Source: Pyronema omphalodes (Eukaryota > Ascomycota > Pezizomycetes > Pezizales > Pyronemataceae). Taken from it: a stretch of DNA of 64,000 bases. The stretch is taken from positions 1,154,659-1,218,658 of the forward strand of contig JAJJXM010000006.1 of the NCBI GenBank assembly GCA_024516155.1, in the 5' to 3' direction. Below are positions 52,794 to 63,719 of the stretch, in pieces; the first letter of the stretch is position 1; each line of letters opens with the position of its first letter. The position numbers were made by a program, and so were the translations under genes. The notes under the pieces were generated by a model, which was not told the DNA's origin, did no database searches, and saw only the letters and a list, made by a program, of their open reading frames with translations.

Positions 52794-55700
52794 CTATCCC
52801 CTTCTGCGAGGCTTCTCTAGCCGGGAGTGTGCCCAGGTCGAGGTAGCAACCTTGGTTGCAGAGATAAAGGTGGAAAGAGCCTTGGTGCCGGAGGGGGTGT
52901 CCAGAATGGTGTTTAGGTTGATCCGGGAGTGTTGTCTGAGTTCGAGGTCCTTCCTGAGTGTGGAGCGAGCGGCCTAGAAGTCGGGGCAGCTCAGGAGGAG
53001 GTGTCGAGGCGTCTGCGGTGGATGGATTGGGCAGCTGCAGCTGCGGGAGGGGTATGCGTCGGATGGAGGGTGGGCCAAGCAGTTGAGGAAGTACCCGTGG
53101 CCGGTGCGAAGACCCAGGATTGCAGTTGATATTAAGCGGGGGTTTTCGGTGTAGGCAGTGTCCATTTTGCGGCGGTGTGTGGCGGCGTACGTGCGCGGTC
53201 GGGGGAAAGAGGTGAACCAGGTAGCCCAGTCTTCGGTGTACCTCTCTCGAGCGCGGCGGCGCAGCCAAGTGAGGGATATCGGTATTTGTCGGCGTGGCGG
53301 TACTGTTGTCGCCTGTCGGGCCAGTTCGTCGGCGGCTTCGTTTCCGGGGACGCTAGTGTGTCCTGGGACCCAGTGGATGGTAATTGAGGTACCGTAAGTG
53401 TGAAGGTCGTGAGCGGTGTTGTGGATGGCCCAGGCGAGCTCCTGGCCGGGGCCTCGACGGAGGTGAGAGGCTCGACGTATCGCGGCTTGGTTGTCGGTAA
53501 AAACGTGGATGTGTTTGTCGTATAGGTCATTGCGTCGAATATGTGTCAGGCATGTCCGGAGTCCTTCGTGGATGGCCATAACTTCCGCGTCGAAGACTTC
53601 TGTTCTGTCGCCCATGGGCACTATGGAGTTGACAGGTCGTGGCAGCCCGTGGGGGATGGTGTATCCTGCGCCTGTTATGCCGTCAAGTTGAGAGCCGTCC
53701 GTGTACAGTAGGATAGTATCCTATCGTTGGCGAAGGGCGTGGAGGAGGAGGAGGTGGTCGTCGGCAGCGTCAGCCTTCGGGGAGGAGGAGATGTCGATCG
53801 TTAATGTAGGGGCGAGGTCGTCGTCGGGGATGTTTTGGGAGGTGTCCTCGATTTCGGCGTTTGGTTGGACCCACGGGGAGAGGGTGCTGATGACGTGCAG
53901 GAGGCGGGACGGGGCTTGTCCTGGGACGTGCCACGGGTGGTCGTACTCGGTGTCCGGGTTGATGGAGGCATCATCGATACTCGGGGCGGGAAACGAGACG
54001 GGGCAGCGTGTGATGATAGGGTGCGAAGCGGGTAAGGTGAGGGTGCGCAGGGCGTATTTCCGCTGGCGGTTGTCAAGACGTATTGTGACGGGGGGGAGTG
54101 CGGATTCATTGTGGAGGGCCAGGATCGGAGTAGAGGTGAAAGCGTTGAGAATCCTGCGGAGGGCGGTGTTCTGTTGATTCTGGAGGGTGCGGGCAAGGTC
54201 TTTTTGTTGGTTCCACCATATCTCTGCGCCGTAGTCTGCTCTCGACTGGACACACGCCTGGTAGATTAGTCTTGTAGCAGCGGGGGACAGACCTGTTTCG
54301 TACCGTGCTGACCTACACAGTGCGTTCAGAGTTCTTTGCGCGGCGGTTACTCGTCTAGCTACATGTTTTCTAAAGTTAAGTTTCCTATCTAAATACAGGC
54401 CTATCCACCTCACAACATCCTTCTCTCCTCCTTGTGTTCCCGGTGTGATAACTGTACCGTTTGGTAACTTAACTTTTTCCTCCTCAGTGATGCTGTCGGT
54501 GCGTGCCCAGTGGAAATGCAGGAGCTCTGACTTGGCACCGTCAAATGCAACGGCGTTTGCGTCGGCCCACCGAAAGGCTGTTGTCGTGATGTTCTCAAGT
54601 GCGCGGGCGTTCGCTTTTCTGGTGCGTCCCTGGACGACGATCGCTACGTCGTCAATGTAGCTACGTGTCCAGGCGTACGGGTGTACCTGCGCTAGTTCGT
54701 CGAATAATGGGCGGAGGTATAATAAGAAAAGTATGGGGGATGCAGGGGAACCTTGTGGGATGCCTGTTTGCACTGGGCCCTGCGTGTCAGTTCGCCCATC
54801 GAACGCTAGAGCGATCGTGCGATCTGCGAGGAAAGACTGGCACCACGATACTACTGGTCGCGGGCACCCAAGCTGTCGTAATGTTTGTTGGAGGCGGTCA
54901 GCAGAGACGTTGTCGAACGCTCCACGAACATCGAGGAAGAGGGCAGAGGTTAGCATTCCGTGAGATTTCCCAATCTCAACGTCGTGCACCAGCGCCATCG
55001 CCGCGTCAATTGCTGATCTCTGCGGGCGTCCACCTATTTGGTCTCTATGTAGTAAGTCGTGAGAGTCTGCCATCGTGCCTAGGCGGGTGGCCATTAGTTT
55101 TTCGAGGGTCTTTGCGAGGCAGTTTAGGAGCGCAATCGGACGGTATGCCTTTGGATTGCTGTAATCCGGCTTGTTAGGTTTGGCGATAATGACTGTGGTG
55201 GCCTGGCGCCAGCATCGCGGATGGTAGCCCACCGTCCCTAATGTGGCGTAGAGGTTGTTCATGTGTTTGGGGATGGCAAGGTATGCTTGGCGCAGGCAGG
55301 CGAATGTGAGCCCATCGGGTCCGGGCGCCTTCGTCGGCGAGGAGGAGAATATCGCTGTTTCTACCTCTGTCGGTGTAAAGGTTGTCCACTGCAACTCGCG
55401 GCGCGGGGGGAGGACGGACGGAGGCGGTGGTGGCGGCGGCGGGGTGAACAACTTTTGGAAGGCCTCTACCTTTGCGTCGAAGGAGCTGCAGATTGTTTCT
55501 TGGCCGTTTATCGTTGCGCGGAGGTTTGGTGTTAGCTGAGCACGCCGAGGGTTGGTGTACCTAAACGCCTGCCACACATCGGGTCCTTCGGCTTGGGAAA
55601 GATATTCCTTCCACTTTGCATCTTTCGCCGTTCGAATGGTCCTGTGGTATTCGTTTCGGTGTCGTTTGTAGTTTAGGTGGGATCTATCGTCACGTTTGCG

Positions 55701-56407
55701 TTTCCACTTACGTCTTGCTTTGGTCATCTTTTTCCTTGCCTCGGTGACTTCTGCGGTCCACCATCTCTTCGATTGTGGGGTCACTTGTAGTACGGGGGTG
55801 GACGTAGTCGCGGCATTAAGGATGGCATCACGTATTGACTCCGCCCACGCATCGAGGTTGTCTGTGGTAGGGTGGTTGCGGTATTGTGTCCATGATGGTG
55901 TGAGGGCTAAGCACGAGGCACGGAGGGTTTCGGCGAAGAGCTCCCAATCCGTCTTTTCCAGTTCAGTCGGTTTGTTGGGGGGGTTGTTTCAGCGTCTGGG
56001 TGGGTTGTGTGCACTTCGAAACGTATGACTTCATGGTCAGATCCCGTAGCGTTGTCGTCGTCAATTGCCCAGTTGATTGTTTCCTCTGCCATGTGGGGTG
56101 ATGCTAGGGTCAGGTCGAGGACGGAAGAACTGCGGCCTTGGTTGTAGTAGTAGGTGGGAATGTCAGGGACGGACACAAGGGTCCAGTCTCGTTGTTCGAT
56201 GAGGTCAACTATTTCGGTGGCGCGGGTGGGGGAACGTGTGGAGGAGTTCCACAGGGCATGGTGAGCGTTGAGGTCACCTGTGATGATGCACCTGCGGGGG
56301 AGGGGGAGGGGGGTGAGGGCTCTCAGGATGGTATAAATATTGCTTTCGGGGTGTTTTTCGTAGTACATATTAAGAAGAAAGAAAGAAGGAATGAAGTCGG
56401 TGCCTAC

Positions 56408-56420
56408 CTCGAGGACCTGG
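56408..56420. repeat. LINE-E target-site duplication (left copy)
   Basis: CTCGAGGACCTGG, repeated at 63421-63433. It fixes LINE-E at 56421-63420. Confidence 0.94.
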
Positions 56421-56712
56421 ACACATCACCCAGCAAAGAGCGACCCCCCCCCTGCCTTTTCAACAACCACGCCGAAATCGCAAGATTTTATAGCGGATTA
56501 TTGTTCGGCAGCCCCGGATTACCTATTCGCAGCATTTCCAGATCAGGCCCTCTCTTTTTCGTTGAGTTTTCATCGAAAAGGAGTTTTCGGGCCCCTGAGA
56601 AAAGCCCCGCGAACCGGTTCCATCAACACCACCCTCCACCCACATCAAAAATCATCGTCTCAACCGCGGATTCCTTGTCGCTACCGCCAAACAAACTTAT
56701 TCCGAAATTCCG
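56421..56712 (+). promoter_or_regulatory. LINE-E 5' UTR with C-tract box
   Basis: The terminus has GCAAAGAGCGA, then nine C, TGC and TTTTCAACAACCACG. The S element has GCAACGGCGA, a C run, TGC and ATTCTCAACAACGAG at the same place, followed in both by CCGAAA and later ATTCGCAGCA. The 5' UTRs are therefore homologous. It is the likely internal promoter region. Confidence 0.6.
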
Positions 56713-57165
56713 ATGCCTTCCCGATCCACCGTTGTGGAGAAACAACCTCTCCCCCCCGATAAAGAACCCCCTCGGGCGCCTGAAAAAAATCCACGCGCTA
56801 ACGCAGAGCCGCACGAGTCCGACGCGTCCGACGTTGAGATGCACGAAGACACGTGCTCTGACGTCAGCGAGGATTCCAGCGACGACGACGCGTCTCCCCG
56901 AGACAGCTCCCCAACGCCAACTTCTCGCAACACCACCAACGCCCCACCCAAAACACCCCACAACAAAAAACCCCTCCCTGAAAACCTCGACACCCCCGAT
57001 CAACTGAGCAACAATGACCCCAAATACTCCATCCAACAAACCACCGGAAAACAGAAAAAACGCCCCCGCCGCCTCCACTGCCCATACTATCACCCATATC
57101 GCCGAAGACTCCACCCCAGTTTCTGCACACGTCAAACGACTCCACCCCGACATCGCTCCGATTAA
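56713..57165 (+). pseudogene. LINE-E ORF1 N-terminal part, separate frame, 150 codons
   Basis: Begins MPSRSTVVEK and has the acidic stretch (SDVEMHEDTCSDVSEDSSDD) typical of the N terminus of this ORF1. It runs in a different frame from the main ORF1, which opens at 57014, so the two overlap by 152 nt. Either an indel (an A/C-rich run at 57050-57070 is a candidate) split one ORF1, or this is a true overlapping ORF. Confidence 0.55.
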
Positions 57166-58624
57166 CGCCACACCTCACAGCAACGCCGCCCTCGCTCAAT
57201 CCATCGACGTCCTCCACCACAATCTTGCTACCACCGCGGACATGTTTCGTCACGCCGACCAGACAACGAACGACAGAATCAACAAAGCGTTCAAGACAAT
57301 CAACAAGAACCAGTCCCTCCTCCAATCCATCTACGATGCCGTCCAACTCCTCGCCCCGTCCCTCCTACCGAAAGGAACAGCTACCGCCGTGTCCCCCACC
57401 CCCGTCTCCGCATCCCCCACCCCCCTCGAGACCACCAGCCCCGATACCCAGCCCGTTAACGCCCCTCTCGATTTACCCTCCAAACATGCCCCCCGCCTCA
57501 GCGAAGCCGAGTACTGGAAGCAGAGGTGCTTGAACGCCGAAGCTGAACTCCGGAAGAACGAGCTCCCTACTCCCCCTCACCTACCCCCTCCCCCACCCCA
57601 GGCGAACGAACCGTGGCAAGGACCAATACCCTCGTCCGTCAAGCTGTTCAAAGAGAAAGCCGCTGCCCCATCAACGACCCCCCCTAAGATCACCAAACCC
57701 AATCCCCAACGCAAGAACCCCCCCCGCGTCCAAGACATTGTGATCCCCTGCCCTGACCCCCGTGCCCTGCCCGATAGCTCTAAGATCGCCATTGGATTAG
57801 CTATCAACGAAGCCCTACACAAGGCGAAGGTGGAAGGAAACATCATGACGGTTAGGAAAATTATGGCAGGAAGCCTCATGCTTACCCCCTCCCCGAACAC
57901 ATCCATTACCGATCTCACCCCCCACCTCTCTGTTATCCACGCCGCTGCCTGCACAGTCCACCTGAACCTCTTGCCCCCCCGACTTAACGAAAAATGGTAT
58001 AAGCTGGCAGTCCACGGAATCCCCACGGACTACTACGAGGACACCGCCGAGGGTATGCAAAAGTTGCAGCAAGACATCGAGACGAACCACAAAGTACGCC
58101 TGACACAACCCCCAAGGTACATCTCTCACCCGGACAAGCGTGTTGGTAAGACCGCCTCCAGTGTGATGATCGCACTGAAGTCCAGCGAGGAATACAACCT
58201 CCTCAAGAGAACAAAGGTGACAGTATTATTCGAACAACGCAAGGTGACAGAATTCTTCACCGCCCGTTCCATTGACCAATGCCGCAGGTGCCAGAAATTT
58301 GGACATCATCATGCAATCTGCCCAGCTGACAATGGCCCCGCTTGCGCGATATGCGCCGCCCCTCACCCCACCGAATATCACCAATGCGGCCAGTGTCCCA
58401 CAATCCAGGGCCGCAAATGCCAACACACCCTCTACAAGTGTGCCAATTGTGTCGCCGCTGGCCTCACAGACGTCCACCACGCCGCATACAGCACCCGCTG
58501 CCCCGTCAAAGTGAACGTCGTCAGGGAAGCCTGGCAGAAGACTCGCCCGGAGACAACACCCCTAGACGCCATCCCCGCCGAAATAAACCCCATCGCCGAC
58601 ACCACCATGACCGCTGATGAATAG
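57014..58624 (+). CDS. LINE-E ORF1, gag-like, 536 aa
   Basis: RNA-binding structural protein of the LINE. The ATG at 57014 is the first in this frame after a TGA at 57005-57007. After a Pro/Ser/Thr-rich N-terminal half comes the RRM-like segment with NEKWYKLAVHGIP, then the Cys/His clusters CRRCQKFGHHHAIC (CX2CX4HX4C), CAICAAPHPTEYHQC and CQHTLYKCANC. The stop at 58622-58624 lies in ATGAATAG, the ORF2 start. The acidic N-terminal region found in LINE-D ORF1 is here in the other frame (56713-57165), so this protein may be N-terminally shortened. Confidence 0.85.
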   Translation: MTPNTPSNKPPENRKNAPAASTAHTITHIAEDSTPVSAHVKRLHPDIAPINATPHSNAALAQSIDVLHHNLATTADMFRHADQTTNDRINKAFKTINKNQSLLQSIYDAVQLLAPSLLPKGTATAVSPTPVSASPTPLETTSPDTQPVNAPLDLPSKHAPRLSEAEYWKQRCLNAEAELRKNELPTPPHLPPPPPQANEPWQGPIPSSVKLFKEKAAAPSTTPPKITKPNPQRKNPPRVQDIVIPCPDPRALPDSSKIAIGLAINEALHKAKVEGNIMTVRKIMAGSLMLTPSPNTSITDLTPHLSVIHAAACTVHLNLLPPRLNEKWYKLAVHGIPTDYYEDTAEGMQKLQQDIETNHKVRLTQPPRYISHPDKRVGKTASSVMIALKSSEEYNLLKRTKVTVLFEQRKVTEFFTARSIDQCRRCQKFGHHHAICPADNGPACAICAAPHPTEYHQCGQCPTIQGRKCQHTLYKCANCVAAGLTDVHHAAYSTRCPVKVNVVREAWQKTRPETTPLDAIPAEINPIADTTMTADE

Positions 58625-61600
58625 ATACGACTCATCAGCGGCGACCCTTCGCATCGTGTCACATAACACGAATCGCAGCGCCACCGCACTAACAACACTG
58701 CTGAACTCAGCAGGATCCAAAATAGACATATTGCTGGTACAAGAGATTAACGTTAAAGATCCCCGGTACGCAATCACACATCCAGATTTCCTTTTGTTAC
58801 TTCCCCCCCCGCAGCCACCACAAAGTCAATCGCACTGCTGCATATATCTCTCGCCTCAACCCACACGTTCGAGTCACACCAAGACCGGACGTCAGCGGAG
58901 ATCCTGACCTCCAGGTACTCGAGGTCAGCACCACACTCATTCCCTCCTTTTACCTCTTAAATATCTATAATGAAAAAGACCCCCAAACAAAATTATATAC
59001 CGTCCCCCGCTCCCTTACCCCCCTCACTCTCCCCCACCGTTGCGTGATCACAGGGGACCTCAATGCCCATCACCCTCTGTGGAACTCCCACGCACGCAGA
59101 CCAGCGAGAGCAGACGTGCTGGTGGAACTGATGGAAGACCATCACTGGCAACTGGTAAACGTCCCGGACGTTCCTACTTACCACTATCGAGACGGATCGG
59201 GCTCTTCGGTCCTCGACCTGACTCTGGCAGCCCCGGCGATGGCAAGGGAAATTTCTTCTTGGGCCATTGACGACGGCATTGCCACGGGATCGGACCACGG
59301 GGTGATCCGTTTCCAAATCAACTCCTTACACCCAGACCACCACAACACCGCCGGCGACACTACACGACTAAACTGGCGCAAGACGGACTGGGAGACCTTC
59401 ACCGAAGAATTGCAACGTCTCACCACAGCTTCCTACCCCCGGTGGTCCCACCTCCGAGCCAACCCCTCCGCCGAGAACCTCGACGAATGGGCTGCCCTCC
59501 TTCGCGACTCTATCCAAACCGCCGCCACGATATCAACACCTACCCTCACCCCAACCCCGCGGTCGAAGAGATGGTGGACGGAGGAGGTACGCCTGACACG
59601 TAAAGACATGACCCGGGCCAGGAGGAGATGGAAACAGACCCGCCTTTCCCAACACCTCGCCGAATACAAAAAGTCTCGAAACGCCCACTACAGGAAAGTC
59701 CGACATGCAAAGGACTCCATGTGGAAGGAATACTTAGCCGCGGTGGAAGGACCAGACATATGGGCGGCCTTCCGATATACAAACCCGCGCCGCGCTCAAT
59801 TGACACCACCGATCAAGACACAGGTAGGAGGAATGGAGAAGATATGCGTCGACTTCGACAGTAAGGTAGAGGCGTTTCAAGCGTTATTCCCTCCCCCCCC
59901 AGCTGCCCCCCCCACACGCACCTCACGACCCAACCCCCAACTCCCCTGGAAAACATTCACCCCCGAAGAAATTCGTACCGCTATCACAACATCCTCCCCC
60001 AAGAAAGCCCCCGGCCCGGACTCCATCACGTTCGCGTGCCTTAGGAAGGCGTACGATGCGGTCCCCAAAGTTTTCAACGCCCTGTACTCAACCTTAGGAA
60101 CGAAAGGATATCATCCGCGGAGCTGGCGAGAGGCCACGACGGTGGTGATACCTAAACCAAACAAACCGGACTATAGCGCCATAAAGGCATACCGCCCGAT
60201 CGCCTTACTCAACTGCTTGGGCAAGGTGCTAGAAAAACTCATGGCGACCCGGCTCAGCCTTATGGCGGAGTCGCACGAAATCCTGCATAAGGACCAGATT
60301 GGCGGGCGCCCAAAACGCTCGGCAATTGACGCCGCGATGGCACTGACGCATGAGGTAGAAGTTAACGCGGGAAATCGCTTCGTGACGTCTGCCCTATTTT
60401 GAGATGTTCGAGGAGCTTTCGATAACGTCTCCTCCGCCAGATTACTGGCAACTATGCACTCACTCGGCTGCCCACAGGCGGTAATATGGTGGTGTTCCTC
60501 ATTCTTAAGTGACCGCACAACCGCACTATCATTTGACGGCAGAACAGATTCACAGCGACCAATTCAAACCGGCATTCCCCAGGGATCCCCCGCGTCGCCG
60601 ATACTCTTCCTCATATACCTTCGCCCCCTCTTTGACGCCTTACAATCCGAACACCCGACCCTGTGGACCCCTAGCTATATAGACGACGTTGCCTTGGTGG
60701 CCCATGGACGAACGAGAGAACAAAATGCGCGCGCCCTGGAAGCAGCCGCTCGCACCGCATTCAACTGGGCGCAGACAAACGCGGTAGCATTCGACGATTC
60801 CAAATCGGAGATGCTGCACTTCCATAAGTCGCGAATCGATGAACACAGCGAAGCAACAAACGTGCGCTTACCGAACGGCACCATAGTGACCCCCGGGACT
60901 CAAGGAGGCAGCAAGGAAGTGGTCCGGTGGATTGGCATACATTTTGATCGCAAACTTTCCTTTTCCCAACATGTAAAAATAAGACTGACGGCCGCCGCTA
61001 GGTCCCTCAACGCCCTCCGAAGTTTTGTACGTCACGAAACAGGTCTGTCCCCCTCAGCGACCCGTACACTTTATCAAGCGTGTGTAACCTCTAGGTCGGA
61101 TTGTGGCTCTGAGATCTGGTGGAATGGACAAAAAGGACTGGCCAGCACACTACAAACGCAACAAAACTCCGCCCTACGCCGCATACTAAACGCATTCACA
61201 TCGACCCCCATAGTGGCCCTACACAACGAAGGCGCCATACCCCCCGTCGCAGTTCGCCTTCAACGCCGCAGCCGCAAATACGCTCTCCGCCTCCTCTCCC
61301 TCCCCCCTTCCCACCCCGTAGTTAGACGCTGCCCTTCCTCCTACCCCGTGCCCAACCACTTCCCCACCTCCATATGTGACCCGTCCGAATATGACTACCC
61401 CTGGAACACCACCCAGAAAGCCCCCTCGCGCCTCGTTCGCATGCTCCGCTCAGTCGGTCAGTGGATATTACCAGACGACGAAATCGAGGACACGGCACAC
61501 CCAAATCCCACCCCGTGGATAAGCTCACCCCTACGAATAAAGATATCCTCCCTCCCCAAACCCGAAGCCGCCGTCGAACACCTCTCGCTGATCCGCGACC

Positions 61601-62613
61601 TGAGTGACGACAAAACCAACATTATCGCCTATACAGACGGCTCCCAACTCGAAGGAAAAACAGGCGCCGGATACTGCATCACCTCAGGTTTCCCCCGTCA
61701 AGTCAACGAATCCATCCCCATGGGCACGACCACGGAAGTGTTCGACGCCGAGCTACGAGCAATTCACGACTGCCTCGAGATGTGCCACAAAATCATCTCC
61801 CACAACCACCTCCGACGCCGCCGGATACACGTCTTTACAGACAACCAGGCGGCCATCCTCCGCGCCTCCCGTACAACATATGGTCCGGGCCAAGAGCTCG
61901 CCCGCGCTATACACGACATCGCCTCCTCCCTCCGTTCCAAAGACACATCCGTCACCTTACATTGGGTCCCAGGACATACCGATATACCCGGGAATGACCA
62001 AGCCGACCTCCTCGCCAAAACTGCAACCACCCTAACTCCCCCCTCTTCGCTACCGGTCTCCCTGTCCTGGATACGTCGACAGATTCACGATCAATACATC
62101 CAAGACTTGACGACCTGGTACTCCTCCGCGCCGAAACCTAAAACATACGACGCCCCACACCGCCGACGCCTCGACCATGCCTACACGGCCCTACCACGCA
62201 AAGTATCAACCGCAATCTTGGGACTGCGAACCGGACACGGTTATTTTTTGGACTGCCTTGCTCATCCCCCCACCGCCCAATACCCCTCCCGCTTGTGCTC
62301 ATGCCCCCTTCACCCTCCGCAATCCCCCAAACATCTCATTCTCTCGTGCCCCTACTTCACTTCCCAACGGACCGAACTGCGACGTACACTGAAAATCCCA
62401 CGACGACAACACCTCACACTACCGACAATCTTACATACCACCGCCGGAACCAAAGCACTGTCCGCTATGATCTCAGAGACCAAGATAGCGACTGCGGAGT
62501 GGGCTCACGCAAGGTTAAGTAAACTCCCCGCTGAGGAGGACACATCTGCTACGCTGACAGCAGACTGGGGGACGCTGCTGGACCTGACGGACGAGCACGC
62601 GGTTACCTCTAAT

Positions 62614-62619
<6 letters not shown>
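58617..62619 (+). pseudogene. LINE-E ORF2 (EN-RT-RNase H), one frameshift, one nonsense
   Basis: Begins MNRYDSSAATLRIVSHN at 58617. The frame shifts at the C run near 58803-58812 and is then open with EN (TGDLNAHH, GSDH) and RT. A TGA at 60400-60402 replaces the Leu of motif A just before the catalytic Asp (ALF-stop-DVRGAFDNV). After it the same frame continues with GIPQGSPASP, SYIDD, RNase H (YTDGSQ, DNQAA, PGNDQAD) and the Cys/His motif CSCPLHPPQSPKH, to the stop at 62617-62619. It is inactive as read. The first lesion is in a homopolymer and could be a sequencing error; the TGA is not. Confidence 0.9.
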
Positions 62620-62650
<31 letters not shown>

Positions 62651-63420
62651 ATAATAATAAAAAGAAGTAGGAGGAGGACGGAGGGAGGGAGAAGCGGGAG
62701 GCGAGAGCGGAGAGAGAGACGAGGGAGAGAGGGGAGATGAAGGAAGCGGACGATGACGAGGTGAGAGTGGAGACGGAAGACTGGGAGAGCGGAGGCGTGG
62801 TTGTTGTGGAGAATGGAGTCTTGTGTTTTTTCTTTTTGAAACGGGGATGAAAGTGAGGCGAGGAGTCGAGGGAGAGGAGAGACGCGGTGGAGACGGACGG
62901 GAGGAGCACGAATGAGGCGAGTACGAGATGGTGACGCGGAGAGAAGTGAACGGAGTGGGACGATGGATGGCTGGCGAGCCGAGAGGGAGGAGCGTGGTGA
63001 AGGGCGAGGGGAGGGACGTAGAGTAGGGTAGTGGCACAGGGGAGAGAGGTGCGATGGGGGGGCGTTGACCCGGGGGAGTTATATCTTCTTTTCTTTTCTT
63101 TTTGCTTGTTTGTTTTTGCTTTGTGGAGGAAATAGAGGTGGAAAAACGGTTTAAAAAAGGGAGGGGAAGGGTGGAGGAAATGGGGGAACGACCCGGCGAG
63201 GTGGCCTCCGAGCGTACAGGGCTCCTGGAACAGACGACGCTTGACGAACAAAAGCACAACGAGACTTGGGGGTCTACAACCCCACACCCTAACGACAAGC
63301 TCTGGGGCATACCCAGTGAGCTTGGCCTAACACCCGGGTTTCTTAATTTTGTATTTACTGTAGATTCCGCCATAACCTTACGGTTGGATGCGTGTATGAG
63401 TTAATAAATAAATAAATAAA
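62617..63420 (+). other. LINE-E 3' UTR with A run and S1-type tail
   Basis: An A run and TAA repeats at 62619-62661, then ~450 nt of A/G-rich sequence without a credible gene. 63112-63420 matches the 3' UTR of the S1 copies, with hairpin AACC-TTAC-GGTT at 63374-63385 and (TAAA)n at 63403-63420. Because the TSD lies after the TAAA repeats, this tail belongs to LINE-E itself. Confidence 0.9.
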
Positions 63421-63719
63421 CTCGAGGACCTGGAGGTCAGGATCCGCGCATATATCGGTGCGCTGAGAAACCCTGAGGTATGGGTTTTGTCCTGGTCACA
63501 TAGGCGGCTGTTCTGTTGGTGGTTCTGTCCCCACGCAGTGGCAAGACCAGTGTGAACGATGGGTGTGTGGTGGCGTATGTTATGTCGGTAATGTGAATTT
63601 CTTGTATTAGGATTATGTCGGCTGTGTTGTGTGCGCTATTCAGCAGCGCATCGAGTGCTGTTCGTTGTCGGTTCACGTTGTGGGAGACGATCCGTATGGT
63701 TGCTGCCAGTCTGTTGTAG

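Larger units (their letters stand above)
56421..63420 (+). mobile_element. LINE-E, full-length LINE, 7000 bp
   Basis: Tad1-like LINE bounded by a 13-bp target duplication in LINE-D2 ORF2. The order is a 292-nt 5' UTR beginning ACACATCACCCAGC and a C run, ORF1 (in two overlapping frames), ORF2 with an ORF1 overlap of 8 nt, and an 801-nt 3' UTR with a long A run right after the ORF2 stop. The last ~310 nt are the S1 tail with (TAAA)n. It is diverged from LINE-A and D, about equally from both. It is broken by one frameshift and one stop in ORF2. Confidence 0.93.

Noticed and set aside
62619..62661. A run plus TAA repeats as the end of LINE-E
   Set aside because: The target duplication lies at 56408 and 63421, so the element continues 760 bp past the A run.
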